This document shows positions 7,409 through 16,490 of a stretch of 64,000 nt of DNA, in pieces. Below the pieces are notes generated by a model. It was not told the DNA's origin. It saw nothing but the letters and a program-made list of their open reading frames with translations, and ran no database searches. The DNA is from Mariniblastus fucicola (lineage in GTDB: Bacteria > Planctomycetota > Planctomycetia > Pirellulales > Pirellulaceae), in contig NZ_CP042912.1 of the NCBI RefSeq assembly GCF_008087665.1, positions 5,766,001 to 5,830,000 on the forward strand, written 5' to 3'. The position numbers and the translations under genes were made by a program. Positions within the stretch are counted from its first letter, which is position 1. Every line of letters begins with the position of its first letter.

Positions 7409-9205
7409 ATGAGCCTGAAATGGAATTTGCGTGCGCACGATGCGCAACTGGTTCAGTCGATTGAACGCGAATCCGGCGTGTCTCCAGTCATTGCACAACT
7501 GCTCGCGCTGCGCGGCATCACGCAACCCGAACACGTCAGCAGTTTTCTGGATCTGAAAATGACCGGACTGCGTAAGCCCAGCGAACTTCCCGGCGTGGAC
7601 GCTGCGGTGGACGCGATCTTCGAATCGATCGAAGCCAATGAACGAATCTGGGTGTACGGCGACTACGATGCCGACGGGATGACCTCGACTGCGATTCTAT
7701 ATCGTTGCTTGAAAAAGCTCGGCGCGGATGTGGGTTACTTCGTACCCAATCGGCTGCACGATGGCTACGGCGTGAGCAATGAAAGCCTCAAGAAGATCCG
7801 CGAGAGGGACGCCAGCCTCGTCATCACGGTCGACTGCGGAATCAACAGTGTTAAAGAAGTTGAATACGCAAAATCGATTGGCTTGCGGATGGTCATCACC
7901 GACCATCATCGAGTTGGCAATGAACTTCCGAACGCAGCAGCGATTGTCCATCCAGGATTGCCAGGCGACCCGTATCCGTTTCCGGGATTGTGCGGCGCGG
8001 GCGTGGCTTTCAAACTCGCATGGGCCATGTGTCAACGCCGTGCCGGCAGCGAAAAGCTTCCTGAATCAATGCGGAACTTTTTGTTCTCTGCGGTCTCACT
8101 TGCAGCGATCGGCACGGTCTGCGACGTCGTTCCCCTGTTGGATGAGAATCGGATCATCGTGCATCACGGGCTTAAGTGCATGCAGTCGTATGCGAACCAG
8201 GGCTTGCGGGCGCTGATCAAGATCGCGGAATGTGACAAAAAGCCAAAGCTTGAATCCGAAGACCTTGGGTTCCGTATCGGCCCAAGGCTCAACGCGGCCG
8301 GGCGTTTGGGGCAGGCTCAACTGGGAGTCGAACTGCTGACTTGCGATTCGCCAGAACGGGCTCAACATTTGGCAACTTACATCAACGAGCTGAACAAGAA
8401 TCGCGACTCGCTGGATCGCAAAATTTTGAAAGCCGCCAACGAAGCGATCAAGAAACACCACGATCCGGAAAACGAACCCGCAATCGTGCTGGCTCAACCA
8501 GACTGGCACCTGGGAGTCATCGGAATCGCGGCCGGCAGGATTGCTGAACAGTACCATCGCCCAACCGTTTTGATTTCACTCGATCCGCTTGGGCAACGCG
8601 CCGGTGTAGGCTCCTGCCGATCTGCTTGCGGCGTCAACCTTTACGATGCTCTGGCTGGAAGCGCCCATCACTTGATCAAGTTCGGAGGTCACTCAGCGGC
8701 TGCTGGATTGAGCATTGATGCCGACAAAGTGGATGCTTTTCGAGAGGAGTTTTGCGAACAGATCATCGATCAGGTGAGCGTGGAAGCACTGATTCCGGAT
8801 TTGGATATCGATGCCGAAGCACTACTCGGCCATTTGACGTTTTCGATGATGAACGATCTGGAGCGACTGGCTCCATTCGGGCAAAAGAATCCTCGCCCGT
8901 TGATGTGTGCGACTGAAGTCCGGCTTGCAGAACCTCCCAAAACGATGGGCTCCGACGGCCGACATCTTTCGCTTCGTCTGCAACAACACGGATCATCAAT
9001 TCGGGCCGTCGCGTTTGGCAAAGCCGAATGGGCCAAGGAACTGGAAAAGCCTGACGCCTGTTTTGATTTCGCGTTTCGTCCTCAGATCAACGAGTTCCGC
9101 GGCTATCGCAGCGTCCAATTGCATCTGGTCGATTTTCGTCCTTCGGAGAACGGCAATGCCGTTGCCAGTGACGTCAGTGGCGATGTTGCGATCCAAACTC
9201 AATGA
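7409..9205 (+). CDS. recJ: Single-stranded-DNA-specific exonuclease RecJ
   Basis: A 5'-3' exonuclease on single-stranded DNA, acting in RecFOR recombination, mismatch repair and base-excision repair. DHH-family motifs are clear: motif I YGDYDADGMTS (about residues 83-93), ITVDCGI, the DHH signature in VITDHHR and GPRLNAAGRL. The DHHA1 part carries a Gly-rich motif (KFGGHSAAAGLSI), and an OB-like C-terminal domain starts near PFGQKNPRP. The 598-residue length fits the E. coli-type core. The stop codon overlaps the ung start (ATGA at 9202-9205), so the two repair genes are probably translationally coupled. Confidence 0.96.
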   Translation: MSLKWNLRAHDAQLVQSIERESGVSPVIAQLLALRGITQPEHVSSFLDLKMTGLRKPSELPGVDAAVDAIFESIEANERIWVYGDYDADGMTSTAILYRCLKKLGADVGYFVPNRLHDGYGVSNESLKKIRERDASLVITVDCGINSVKEVEYAKSIGLRMVITDHHRVGNELPNAAAIVHPGLPGDPYPFPGLCGAGVAFKLAWAMCQRRAGSEKLPESMRNFLFSAVSLAAIGTVCDVVPLLDENRIIVHHGLKCMQSYANQGLRALIKIAECDKKPKLESEDLGFRIGPRLNAAGRLGQAQLGVELLTCDSPERAQHLATYINELNKNRDSLDRKILKAANEAIKKHHDPENEPAIVLAQPDWHLGVIGIAAGRIAEQYHRPTVLISLDPLGQRAGVGSCRSACGVNLYDALAGSAHHLIKFGGHSAAAGLSIDADKVDAFREEFCEQIIDQVSVEALIPDLDIDAEALLGHLTFSMMNDLERLAPFGQKNPRPLMCATEVRLAEPPKTMGSDGRHLSLRLQQHGSSIRAVAFGKAEWAKELEKPDACFDFAFRPQINEFRGYRSVQLHLVDFRPSENGNAVASDVSGDVAIQTQ

Positions 9206-9903
9206 GCCACTTTCCTGATCACTGGCCCACCGAATCTGATTGGTCCGAAACGCTCGTGACCCAATTCGAATCCGACTGGTTTCAGGAGCTGAATCGGTTC
9301 GTCCGTCAGCAGCGAAACGATGCAACAGTCTATCCTCCGGCAGAGGACACTTTCAACGCATTTCGATTCACGACGTTGGCCGAAACGCGTGTCGTGATCC
9401 TTGGGCAGGACCCCTATCACGGTCCGGGACAGGCTCACGGGATTTGCTTTTCAGTTTCTGAAACCGTCAGCAAACTGCCTCCTTCGCTGAAAAACATTTA
9501 CAAGGAAATGGCAGCAGATTTGGAATGTGAAATTCCGCAGTCCGGAAACCTTGAGTCGTGGGCGCGACAGGGCGTTTTGCTGCTCAACACCGTGCTGACG
9601 GTTCGAGAGTCCGAAGCCAACTCGCATCGTAAAAAAGGCTGGGAAAAATTTACTGATGCTGTCATTCGCAGCGTCGGCGAAAGAGAACTGCCGTGCGTTT
9701 TTATTTTGTGGGGAAAGCCAGCAGAGAAAAAACTATCGATAATTGGCGAACAGCACACAACCATTGTATCGCCCCACCCTTCCCCGTTATCTGCTCATCG
9801 CGGATTCTTCGGAAGCCGGCCTTTTTCGCGAACCAACGAAGCACTGGATTCGTTTGGCCAGAAGAAAATCGAGTGGACTTCGGTGTCCCGCGCGTCCGGT
9901 TGA
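9202..9903 (+). CDS. ung: Uracil-DNA glycosylase
   Basis: Removes uracil from DNA as the first step of base-excision repair. Family 1 signatures are present: the water-activating loop GQDPYHG and the Leu-intercalation loop HPSPLSAHRGFFG, with VLLLNTVLTV between them. The length of 233 residues is standard. The start overlaps the recJ stop by 4 nt, so the genes form a repair operon in which Ung creates abasic sites and RecJ can process single-stranded intermediates. The C-terminal tail after the catalytic core is short and unremarkable. Confidence 0.96.
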   Translation: MSHFPDHWPTESDWSETLVTQFESDWFQELNRFVRQQRNDATVYPPAEDTFNAFRFTTLAETRVVILGQDPYHGPGQAHGICFSVSETVSKLPPSLKNIYKEMAADLECEIPQSGNLESWARQGVLLLNTVLTVRESEANSHRKKGWEKFTDAVIRSVGERELPCVFILWGKPAEKKLSIIGEQHTTIVSPHPSPLSAHRGFFGSRPFSRTNEALDSFGQKKIEWTSVSRASG

Positions 9904-10009
9904 CGGCAGCGGAATGACATTGGCGACGATGCTGAAAATCGGTACCGTTTGTCGTCCCGCACGAGCGGAATCCAGCACGACATAACCGACTCCGCTTCGT
10001 AGCGGAAAC

Positions 10010-10834
10010 ATGAACACGAATGCGATGAGTATCCAGCTTCAACAACCGGAACGGAAGAAACCGGGATCGGTACTCGAAGTCCTCGATGCGAAAACGCAAC
10101 CGGTCAAGAAGAAAGCCGTGCGGTACGACTATTGGTTGGAGACGCACAATCCACTCGCATGCCTGGCCTTCATGTTGCCATTGCTGATCTGGTACGAAGT
10201 CAGCATGGCGTTAGAGTTTGAGGCCGTTCGCAGCGGAATCGACCGAATTGTTCAGATGGTTTTTTCACCGCTTGGACAGGCCAGTATCGTAATACTTCCT
10301 CTGGTGTCCGTTGGGCTGTTTTTATTTTTACATCATCGCCAGAAGCAACCCGGACAGTTTCATCTTCGGACTGTTTTCTGGATGGCGATTGAGTCCATTG
10401 CCCTGGCGACGATACTGTTTTTAGCCTGTGACATTCTGTTGCTGTACCTCGACAATCAACGTCCCCAACCGCTGGCGGGATTGGCGACTGTTTTCTCGGA
10501 CTCGAAGCAGTACGGACGTTTGCTGATGTGTCTGGGAACGGGAATCCACGAAGAACTCGTTTTCCGATTGTTGATCTTCGCGCCGCTTTTTTGTTGGCTG
10601 TGTCGCGTGACACAAAGAGAGAACGTGGCCCTGTTTTTAGCGGCGATTCTGGTCAGCTGTCTGTTCGCGGTCGCACACTGCGACGCGTTCAACCCCGAAG
10701 GCTCTCCGTTTCAAATGTCCACGTTCCTGTTTCGTTTTTTGGCTTCAGTCTTTTTGTGCGTCCTGTTTCGTTTTCGCGGAATTGCGATTGCGATTGGTGT
10801 GCATGCGGTGTTTGATATTTTGGCGATTAGCTGA
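10010..10834 (+). CDS. CPBP-family intramembrane metalloprotease
   Basis: A 274-residue integral membrane protein with the CPBP (CAAX protease / bacteriocin-processing) motifs: GIHEELVFRLLIF (EExxxR-type glutamates), CLFAVAHCDAF (FxxxH) and the last HAVFDI (HxxxD). The Glu and His residues bind zinc inside the membrane. The N-terminal ~45 residues are polar and cytoplasmic, followed by about seven hydrophobic helices. Bacterial members cleave signal peptides or regulatory membrane proteins or protect against bacteriocins; the substrate here is unknown. It lies 106 bp after ung on the same strand and may have its own promoter. Confidence 0.85.
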   Translation: MNTNAMSIQLQQPERKKPGSVLEVLDAKTQPVKKKAVRYDYWLETHNPLACLAFMLPLLIWYEVSMALEFEAVRSGIDRIVQMVFSPLGQASIVILPLVSVGLFLFLHHRQKQPGQFHLRTVFWMAIESIALATILFLACDILLLYLDNQRPQPLAGLATVFSDSKQYGRLLMCLGTGIHEELVFRLLIFAPLFCWLCRVTQRENVALFLAAILVSCLFAVAHCDAFNPEGSPFQMSTFLFRFLASVFLCVLFRFRGIAIAIGVHAVFDILAIS

Positions 10835-11039
10835 TGCGTTTCAGTTTCAATCTTCAAAATGCCGATCTGTTCTGCAGGGATTGTCAACAACAGAAAATCC
10901 AATTTCCCATGAAAAGAATTTGTCGTTGGTTCACGAGTTTTGGAAGCGTATAATTTCTGTCCGCGTTCAAAAGACCTTTTTCCCAAATTTGCTTTTTTGC
11001 AGTCGCAATTGTCTCTGAGCAGGGACTACATTTAGAAAC

Positions 11040-11064
11040 GGCAGAGACCTCTGCCCCGATTTTT
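11040..11064 (+). terminator. Hairpin followed by T-run in the 10835-11121 intergenic region
   Basis: GGCAGAG (11040-11046) pairs with CTCTGCC (11049-11055), followed by CCGATTTTT. It is about 200 bp downstream of the CPBP gene and about 60 bp before the next start, so it could end the CPBP transcript or act as a leader attenuator. The tight 2-4-nt loop makes it uncertain. I see nothing else in this intergenic stretch. Confidence 0.35.
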
Positions 11065-11121
11065 CAGGCCCAATTCAAGTTGAAAAAATTCGTGTTATCC
11101 GCTCGACCAAAAGTCACCGAG

Positions 11122-11640
11122 ATGAACTTTCATCTTTTCGCCAAACCGGTTCACCCGGAACTGGTGGAGGTGTGCGGTTCGCGCCACGTCGAACGTGATA
11201 ACTATCGGTTGCAGTTAAATATCACGACCGATGGTCACTTGATCACGTTTCAACACAACGACCTGGTTTTCTGCGAGGTTGCAGCCGCTGCAAGCCACGA
11301 ACTTCCAAAGCAGCAGCGACTGGTTTCGCACGCTGTCGGTGGTTCCATGACGAACGGTCCTTCTGTCTACGAGCAGATTATCGGGTACCAATCGAACGTT
11401 TCGATGGACTCTGTTGATCCAAAAATCTTCGTCACCATCCAGCAACAGCTGGACAAGCGAGTGGAAACGGACGGCCTGGTTCATCGGTTCCAGTCCAACG
11501 GACGGCTGAACTTCGGAGCAATCAGCTACATGCACGCCCAGTCTTTCATCAGCCACATTCGCGTTCGGGCTTTCCACACGTTTCCTGAAACCTGTGCGGT
11601 CCTGAAAACCGACACCGTGTTCCGGGTCGGCAAAGAGTAA
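11122..11640 (+). CDS. DUF2617-like protein of unknown function
   Basis: A 172-residue soluble protein. The sequence resembles my recollection of DUF2617, a family without assigned function: an N-terminal HPELVE block, a central ITFQHNDLVFCEV, and a C-terminal FHTFPETCAVLKTDTVFRV that is the most family-like part. There is no signal peptide, membrane segment or recognisable active site. The start is placed at the ATG at 11122, because the frame open to 11080 begins with a non-typical codon; the ribosome site is weak. It is convergent with the prenyltransferase-repeat gene. The family assignment is from memory of the pattern and is moderate only. Confidence 0.6.
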   Translation: MNFHLFAKPVHPELVEVCGSRHVERDNYRLQLNITTDGHLITFQHNDLVFCEVAAAASHELPKQQRLVSHAVGGSMTNGPSVYEQIIGYQSNVSMDSVDPKIFVTIQQQLDKRVETDGLVHRFQSNGRLNFGAISYMHAQSFISHIRVRAFHTFPETCAVLKTDTVFRVGKE

Positions 11641-11765
11641 CCCGGCACGACGTTCGCTGTTGAAAGCTCGCCACAAGAAGTTCACAAGCTCGTACGCGGC
11701 AGTGTGGATCTTTCTTTTTAACAGCACAGGTCGACGGCATCATCTCAGGGCGATGGTTCGAAAAT

Positions 11766-13295
11766 TTAATCCAGCCTGAAGCTGTCCGAAACGCTTTCGT
11801 CACCGTAGATCGGCAGATAGCGGTAATAGACCTCCAGCGTCATACAAGCCAACGCCGTCGTGTAGAGGCGACCGCCTTTTGGGCTGGACGTTCCCATCGG
11901 ATCCTCGAAGTACCAGCTCCCCGCTGAATTGCCTTCTTTGCTTTGCGTTTCAACAAGGTGGTCACGAAGAGTATCGTTCCACTTGTCCCACATCGGCCCG
12001 CCGTACTGCTTCATCACCTGTGTCGCATAGTAGTTGTAGTAAATGTCGCTGGTATCATCGCCACCTTCGTATAAATCGGGTCCTTCCTCACTGAGCGACT
12101 CAACACCTTTACGCATTCCAGGATGATCCTTGTCGCGACCGGTGTACATCCTGCACAGCAATCCAATCGCGGTCATACCTTTACGAGAGTTCTTGTTCGC
12201 AGGTCGGTAGCGATATGCAGAACCATCGACATCCGAAACGCTGTTCAAAAACTTGTCCAACAACGCCCACGTTTGCGGATTGACACTCAGCCCCGAAAGC
12301 TTGGCACTTTTGAGAGCCATCACCTGCCAGCTGGCAACCGACATTGTGGGTGCGCGAACGTATCGCCAGCCACCGCTCTGTCGGTCCTGAAAGTCCTCTG
12401 AGAACCAAATCACGCCCTGCGCAAACGGAGCCAATCGTGGATCTCTCGTCATCCCGTAGGCTTCGCAAATTGCAATCGAGCACAGCCCGTGCGAATAAGT
12501 TGAACCACCTTTTTCCATAAAGGAAATGCCGCGGCCGTCCCTCTTGGCCGCAGCCATCAGATACTCAAGCCCTCCGCGGACGTTTTCCTTGTACTTGCCA
12601 ACTTTATGCGTGTTGCCGCTTCCCAGTAGCGGCAGCAACGCCAACGCGGTCGCTGCGTTTCGCGCCTCGCTGAGCGTGCCCGCGTTCGGACTGTCTCGAT
12701 GGTCTCCGGGCCCCATTCGGTGATCGAGATTCCAGCCTCCATCGGGAAGCTGATGTTTGACGATCCATTGCAGCGCCAGTTCCACGGCCTCTTCCGAAGC
12801 GTCGGTGCCACCGTACTTTTTCAGCGCCGAACTTTTGCTCGCCCCGGTCCGACCTCCGATTTCGCTACCGTCGCCGCTGGAAGTTCCGATTTCACCAAAC
12901 GTGCCTTCATCGAACAGCATCTCCTCGGCGCCCACGAACTCCGAAGACTCGAGCGATTCCATTGAATCAAGCGACTCCAGATCCGACTCGACTTCGACCG
13001 GCATTACGTCATCGAATTCAACTTCGCTGAATTCTTCTTCGGTAGCATCGTCGAAATCAGCCATATCGAGATCAATCGTTTCCAGCGTTTCGCCAGGCGT
13101 GGCGGAAGCTTCGATCGCGGTGGTGATCTCTTCCTTCTTGGGCATCACCAGAAAGGCCAGCAGCACGATCAGAGCAACGTGTCCGATGAAACTGATCATC
13201 CAGCTGGGGATGACGCTGAACATCAGCATCCGTTGGCCAGTTTCGACTACTTCGTCTTCAAAGTTTTCCTGAGACGCGTTTTCTGCAGAGGTCAT
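11766..13295 (-). CDS. Membrane-anchored prenyltransferase/squalene-cyclase repeat protein
   Basis: A 509-residue protein with one N-terminal membrane helix (MISFIGHVALIVLLAFLVM), a long Asp/Glu/Ser-rich linker, and a C-terminal alpha/alpha-toroid of the squalene-cyclase / prenyltransferase-repeat type. Toroid signatures are ALQWIVKHQLPDGGWN, YSHGLCSIAICEAYG, ASWQVMALKSA, YRYRPANKNSRKGMTAIG and YYNYYATQVMKQYGG. No catalytic DxDD of hopene cyclases is visible, so it is more likely a binding or scaffold toroid facing the periplasm. Two starts are possible: 13370 (only 21 bp from divergent panC) and 13295, preferred because it leaves room for promoters. Such anchored toroid proteins recur in planctomycetes; function unknown. 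Confidence 0.75.
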   Translation of the reverse strand: MTSAENASQENFEDEVVETGQRMLMFSVIPSWMISFIGHVALIVLLAFLVMPKKEEITTAIEASATPGETLETIDLDMADFDDATEEEFSEVEFDDVMPVEVESDLESLDSMESLESSEFVGAEEMLFDEGTFGEIGTSSGDGSEIGGRTGASKSSALKKYGGTDASEEAVELALQWIVKHQLPDGGWNLDHRMGPGDHRDSPNAGTLSEARNAATALALLPLLGSGNTHKVGKYKENVRGGLEYLMAAAKRDGRGISFMEKGGSTYSHGLCSIAICEAYGMTRDPRLAPFAQGVIWFSEDFQDRQSGGWRYVRAPTMSVASWQVMALKSAKLSGLSVNPQTWALLDKFLNSVSDVDGSAYRYRPANKNSRKGMTAIGLLCRMYTGRDKDHPGMRKGVESLSEEGPDLYEGGDDTSDIYYNYYATQVMKQYGGPMWDKWNDTLRDHLVETQSKEGNSAGSWYFEDPMGTSSPKGGRLYTTALACMTLEVYYRYLPIYGDESVSDSFRLD

Positions 13296-13391
13296 CGGAC
13301 TGGAAGGGCTGGATAGAGGAATTGCGGGGGTGGTATTGTACACAATTGGAGTCAAAATTTCGGCATTCAAAATTTATGAGAAAGCTGAACT

Positions 13392-14249
13392 GTGCCTAAG
13401 ACCCCCACGATAATTCACGACCCTGTTGAAATGAGATTTCTAAGCGACCGACTCCGACGTGATGGAAAATCTGTCGGTTGCGTGCCAACGATGGGTGCTT
13501 TGCATGAAGGACATTTGAGTCTCGCGCGGGCCTCTGTTGCCGAGAGCGATGTCACGGTAGTGACGATTTTCGTCAACCCCACACAGTTTGCTCCGGGCGA
13601 AGACCTGGACAAGTATCCCCGACGGCTTGAAGAAGATGTCAAACTGTTGGGCGAAGTCGGGGTCGACCATGTGTTTTGCCCCGAAGCAGAAACGATGTAC
13701 GCGCCCGGAAGCTCTACTTCGGTCTCGCCGCCGAAGATTTCGCGAAAACTGGAAGGAGAGTTTCGCCCGACGCACTTTGGTGGCGTGGCGACGATCGTGC
13801 TGAAGCTGTTCAACATCGTTGCGCCCGACGTAGCGTACTTTGGGCAGAAAGACTACCAGCAGGTGGTGGTAGTGAAGCAGATGGTGCGTGACCTGAATGT
13901 GCCAGTCGAAGTTCGGACTTGTCCGATCGTTCGGGACAACGACGGGCTGGCGCTGAGTTCGCGAAATATCTATCTTAGCCCGGAAGAAAGAGAAGTTGCA
14001 CTCACAATCAACCGCACGCTATCCCACGTGCGGCAGCAGATTCTCGACGGACAGCGGGACGGTTTTGAGGTGCTTACCGAGATGCGTCAGATGCTGATCG
14101 ATGGTGGCGTGACCTCGATCGATTACGCCGCAGTTGTGAATCCGGACACTCTCGAATCGGCCGATCCGATACAACTGCCGGTGGCCCTGCTGATCGCGGT
14201 CTATGTCGGAAAGACGCGTCTGATTGACAATTGCCTTGTGACGGCCTGA
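13392..14249 (+). CDS. panC: Pantoate--beta-alanine ligase
   Basis: Condenses D-pantoate with beta-alanine using ATP, the last step of pantothenate (vitamin B5, CoA precursor) synthesis. PanC motifs are clear: VPTMGALHEGHLSL with the HxGH nucleotide-binding signature, VTIFVNPTQF, HFGGVATIVLKLFNI, YFGQKDYQQ and LALSSRNIYLS (KMSKS-equivalent region). The 285-residue length is standard. A GTG start at 13392 fits the family N-terminus. It is divergent from the prenyltransferase-repeat gene and about 86 bp upstream of lgt. No panB or panD is nearby. Confidence 0.96.
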   Translation: MPKTPTIIHDPVEMRFLSDRLRRDGKSVGCVPTMGALHEGHLSLARASVAESDVTVVTIFVNPTQFAPGEDLDKYPRRLEEDVKLLGEVGVDHVFCPEAETMYAPGSSTSVSPPKISRKLEGEFRPTHFGGVATIVLKLFNIVAPDVAYFGQKDYQQVVVVKQMVRDLNVPVEVRTCPIVRDNDGLALSSRNIYLSPEEREVALTINRTLSHVRQQILDGQRDGFEVLTEMRQMLIDGGVTSIDYAAVVNPDTLESADPIQLPVALLIAVYVGKTRLIDNCLVTA

Positions 14250-14335
14250 AGGGCTTGGGCCGCCAACAACACTGCCATGGGCTCCGCGCACACACTCGGC
14301 TGGCTAGGTCTGGTGCAATCACGTAACATTCCGAC

Positions 14336-15640
14336 ATGCTCCAAACACTTTTTTACATCCCTCCAAGCTGGTTCGGCGTCCCCGGTGCAATCGGCTGGGT
14401 GCTGCTCTGCGGACTGTGGCTTGGCATCGTTGCGATTCGCGACCGTGCCAATCTTAAGGCCGAGTTCACGGCAACGCTCCCGATCATTGTCGTCGGCTGC
14501 ATTGCGATGATGTTCCTGCTGCCCAAGCTTGCGAAAGACGGAATCGACCCTGCCGATCCGCTTGGCGACCCGATCAATCGTGGCCTGGCGATTCGGGGGT
14601 ACGGCATGATGCTTATGCTGGCCGTGCTGTCGGGAATGAGCATCGTTTTCTATCGCTGTCGCAAGATCGGATACCCGACGGAGCATATCTTTCGCCTGGC
14701 TGTTGCCATGATCCTGTGCGGCATGTTGGGGGCTCGACTGTTTTTCGTAATTCAAAATCATGATCATTTCTTCAAACCAGAAGCCAGCCTGATTGAAACA
14801 GTCAGTGGAATCTTCGACATGGTCGGAGGCGGACTGGTGGTTTACGGCAGCATGATAGGAGCCCTGCTGGCTTCGGCATTAGTCGTTTGGAAATGGAAAT
14901 TGCCGGTTTGGATGACGGCTGATCTGATCGCTCCAGGAATGGCTCTGGGATTGGCAATCGGCCGAATCGGATGTTTGCTCAACGGATGTTGCTGGGGAGG
15001 CGTCTGCGATGTGCAACTGCCCGCGATCGAGTTTCCGGCTGGTTCGCCAGCCTACATGCAGCAGCTTTATTCCGGCGAATTGCTGGGGATAGAAACAGAG
15101 GCGATTGCCAACGAACCGGGCTTCTTTCGCGTAACCGATCCGGGCAATGGAGTGGGCAAAGAAATTGGACTGACCGAAGGCGAAACGATTTCTGTTTACA
15201 CGGGCCTCGATGCTGACCGGGTGCGCTATCTCATCGGGACTCCGAAAGCCGGTTTTGCGACGATGGAAGTCGTCGGCGACCGAATCGGAAGATCCAAAGT
15301 TCCGATGACGAAACTGCGGCAACGTTCCAACGGCGTGCACCCGACTCAAATCTATAGCTCGGTCAATGCATTTGTGCTGTGTCTATTTCTGTGGTTCTAT
15401 TGGCATGTAAGACGGAACGACGGCGAGGTCATGGGATTGATGTTGATCCTCTATCCCATTTCGCGATTCGTGCTGGAGCTTATTCGAAATGACGAGTCCG
15501 GCCAGTTCGGTACGGAGCTGACGATTTCACAATGGGTCAGTTTGCTGACGATCGCCTGTGGCGTCGGGCTGTTTGCTTACGCTCGCATGTTTGGAAGTCG
15601 CGCGGAGGTTCCAAAGCTGGTCACGCAACAGGACGCGTGA
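14336..15640 (+). CDS. lgt: Prolipoprotein diacylglyceryl transferase with enlarged loop
   Basis: Transfers diacylglycerol from phosphatidylglycerol to the lipobox cysteine of prolipoproteins, at the inner membrane. The Lgt signature GRIGCLLNGCCWGG and the later HPTQIYSSVNAF with its essential His region are present, as are LRGYG-like IRGYGMMLML and the C-terminal ISRFVLELIRND. At 434 residues it is much longer than E. coli Lgt (291): there is an extra N-terminal membrane segment and about 100 hydrophilic residues inserted between the signature and HPTQIY, probably on the periplasmic side. The catalytic motifs are intact, so activity is expected. Confidence 0.93.
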   Translation: MLQTLFYIPPSWFGVPGAIGWVLLCGLWLGIVAIRDRANLKAEFTATLPIIVVGCIAMMFLLPKLAKDGIDPADPLGDPINRGLAIRGYGMMLMLAVLSGMSIVFYRCRKIGYPTEHIFRLAVAMILCGMLGARLFFVIQNHDHFFKPEASLIETVSGIFDMVGGGLVVYGSMIGALLASALVVWKWKLPVWMTADLIAPGMALGLAIGRIGCLLNGCCWGGVCDVQLPAIEFPAGSPAYMQQLYSGELLGIETEAIANEPGFFRVTDPGNGVGKEIGLTEGETISVYTGLDADRVRYLIGTPKAGFATMEVVGDRIGRSKVPMTKLRQRSNGVHPTQIYSSVNAFVLCLFLWFYWHVRRNDGEVMGLMLILYPISRFVLELIRNDESGQFGTELTISQWVSLLTIACGVGLFAYARMFGSRAEVPKLVTQQDA

Positions 15641-15853
15641 GCGGCGGCTGGCCAAGGTTTCCAGCCTTGTCTGGTGCCCCAACGCACAAACCGTCATCCT
15701 CGCAACGGATTCCCACGGCTCGTGAAAATTCGATAAAATCGGCAAAGGCACTCGCTTAGGGTCGCAAATGGCCCGGATTTGAACGCATTTGGGGAATTCG
15801 CGTACAAAAACCAGCCTCTCAGGAACTTTCCCGGACTCAAGTCGTCTCAATAA

Positions 15854-16438
15854 ATGAACCTTCCGCTCGACAATCTGAACGACGATCAACTGATCGCCCA
15901 AACGATCGCTGGCGAGCAGGAAGCGTTCGGACAGCTGATCCGCAAATATCAGCCTCGGCTTTACAACGCGATGGTGCATTTTTTGCGCAATCCAGCCGAA
16001 GCCGAGGATGTGGTTCAGGACGCGTTTGTGCTGGCGTTAACCAAGCTTGAATCATTCAAGGGAAACAGTCAGTTTTATACCTGGTTGTATCGCATTGCTC
16101 ATAACGCGGCGATTTCGAAACTGAGGAAGAAACGACCGACGATGTCGCTGGATTATGGAACCGGCGAGGAACAGTCGCCAGGATTTGCGATTCCGGATGA
16201 CGGAGAGCGGCCTGGCGAGAGAATGGAAAAGGACGAGCAGATTCAGTGTCTGATGGATGCAATGGAGCGTCTGTCGGATGAGCATCGGAGCATTCTGATT
16301 CTGCGAGAAATGGAAGGCATGGATTACGAGGCCATCGCAGGCGTTTTGCAACTGCCTGTGGGAACCGTTCGCAGCCGACTGCATCGCGCGAGAAGTTGCT
16401 TGCGCGAGATGATGGAAACGATAGAGAACGCTTCGTAG
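15854..16438 (+). CDS. ECF-family RNA polymerase sigma factor
   Basis: A 194-residue sigma-70 factor with regions 2 and 4 only. Region 2 includes FGQLIRKYQPRLYNAM, EDVVQDAFVLAL and FYTWLYRIAHNAA; region 4 has LSDEHRSILILREMEGMDYEAIA, the helix-turn-helix VLQLPVGTVRSRLHRAR and a C-terminal LREMM. It redirects RNA polymerase to a small regulon, normally held inactive by a membrane anti-sigma factor. The next gene (52 bp downstream, same strand) is that partner. The target promoter and signal are unknown. A region-2/4 linker with acidic residues is typical for the class. Confidence 0.93.
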   Translation: MNLPLDNLNDDQLIAQTIAGEQEAFGQLIRKYQPRLYNAMVHFLRNPAEAEDVVQDAFVLALTKLESFKGNSQFYTWLYRIAHNAAISKLRKKRPTMSLDYGTGEEQSPGFAIPDDGERPGERMEKDEQIQCLMDAMERLSDEHRSILILREMEGMDYEAIAGVLQLPVGTVRSRLHRARSCLREMMETIENAS

Positions 16439-16490
16439 CAACTGCGACGGAACAGGCATACCAGGACACTTCCAACAACTTCACGACACA

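Noticed and set aside
12757-13272. Ser/Thr-rich plus-strand frame opposite the prenyltransferase-repeat gene
   Set aside because: Its Ser runs are the antisense of the Asp/Glu-rich linker. No start site or domain.
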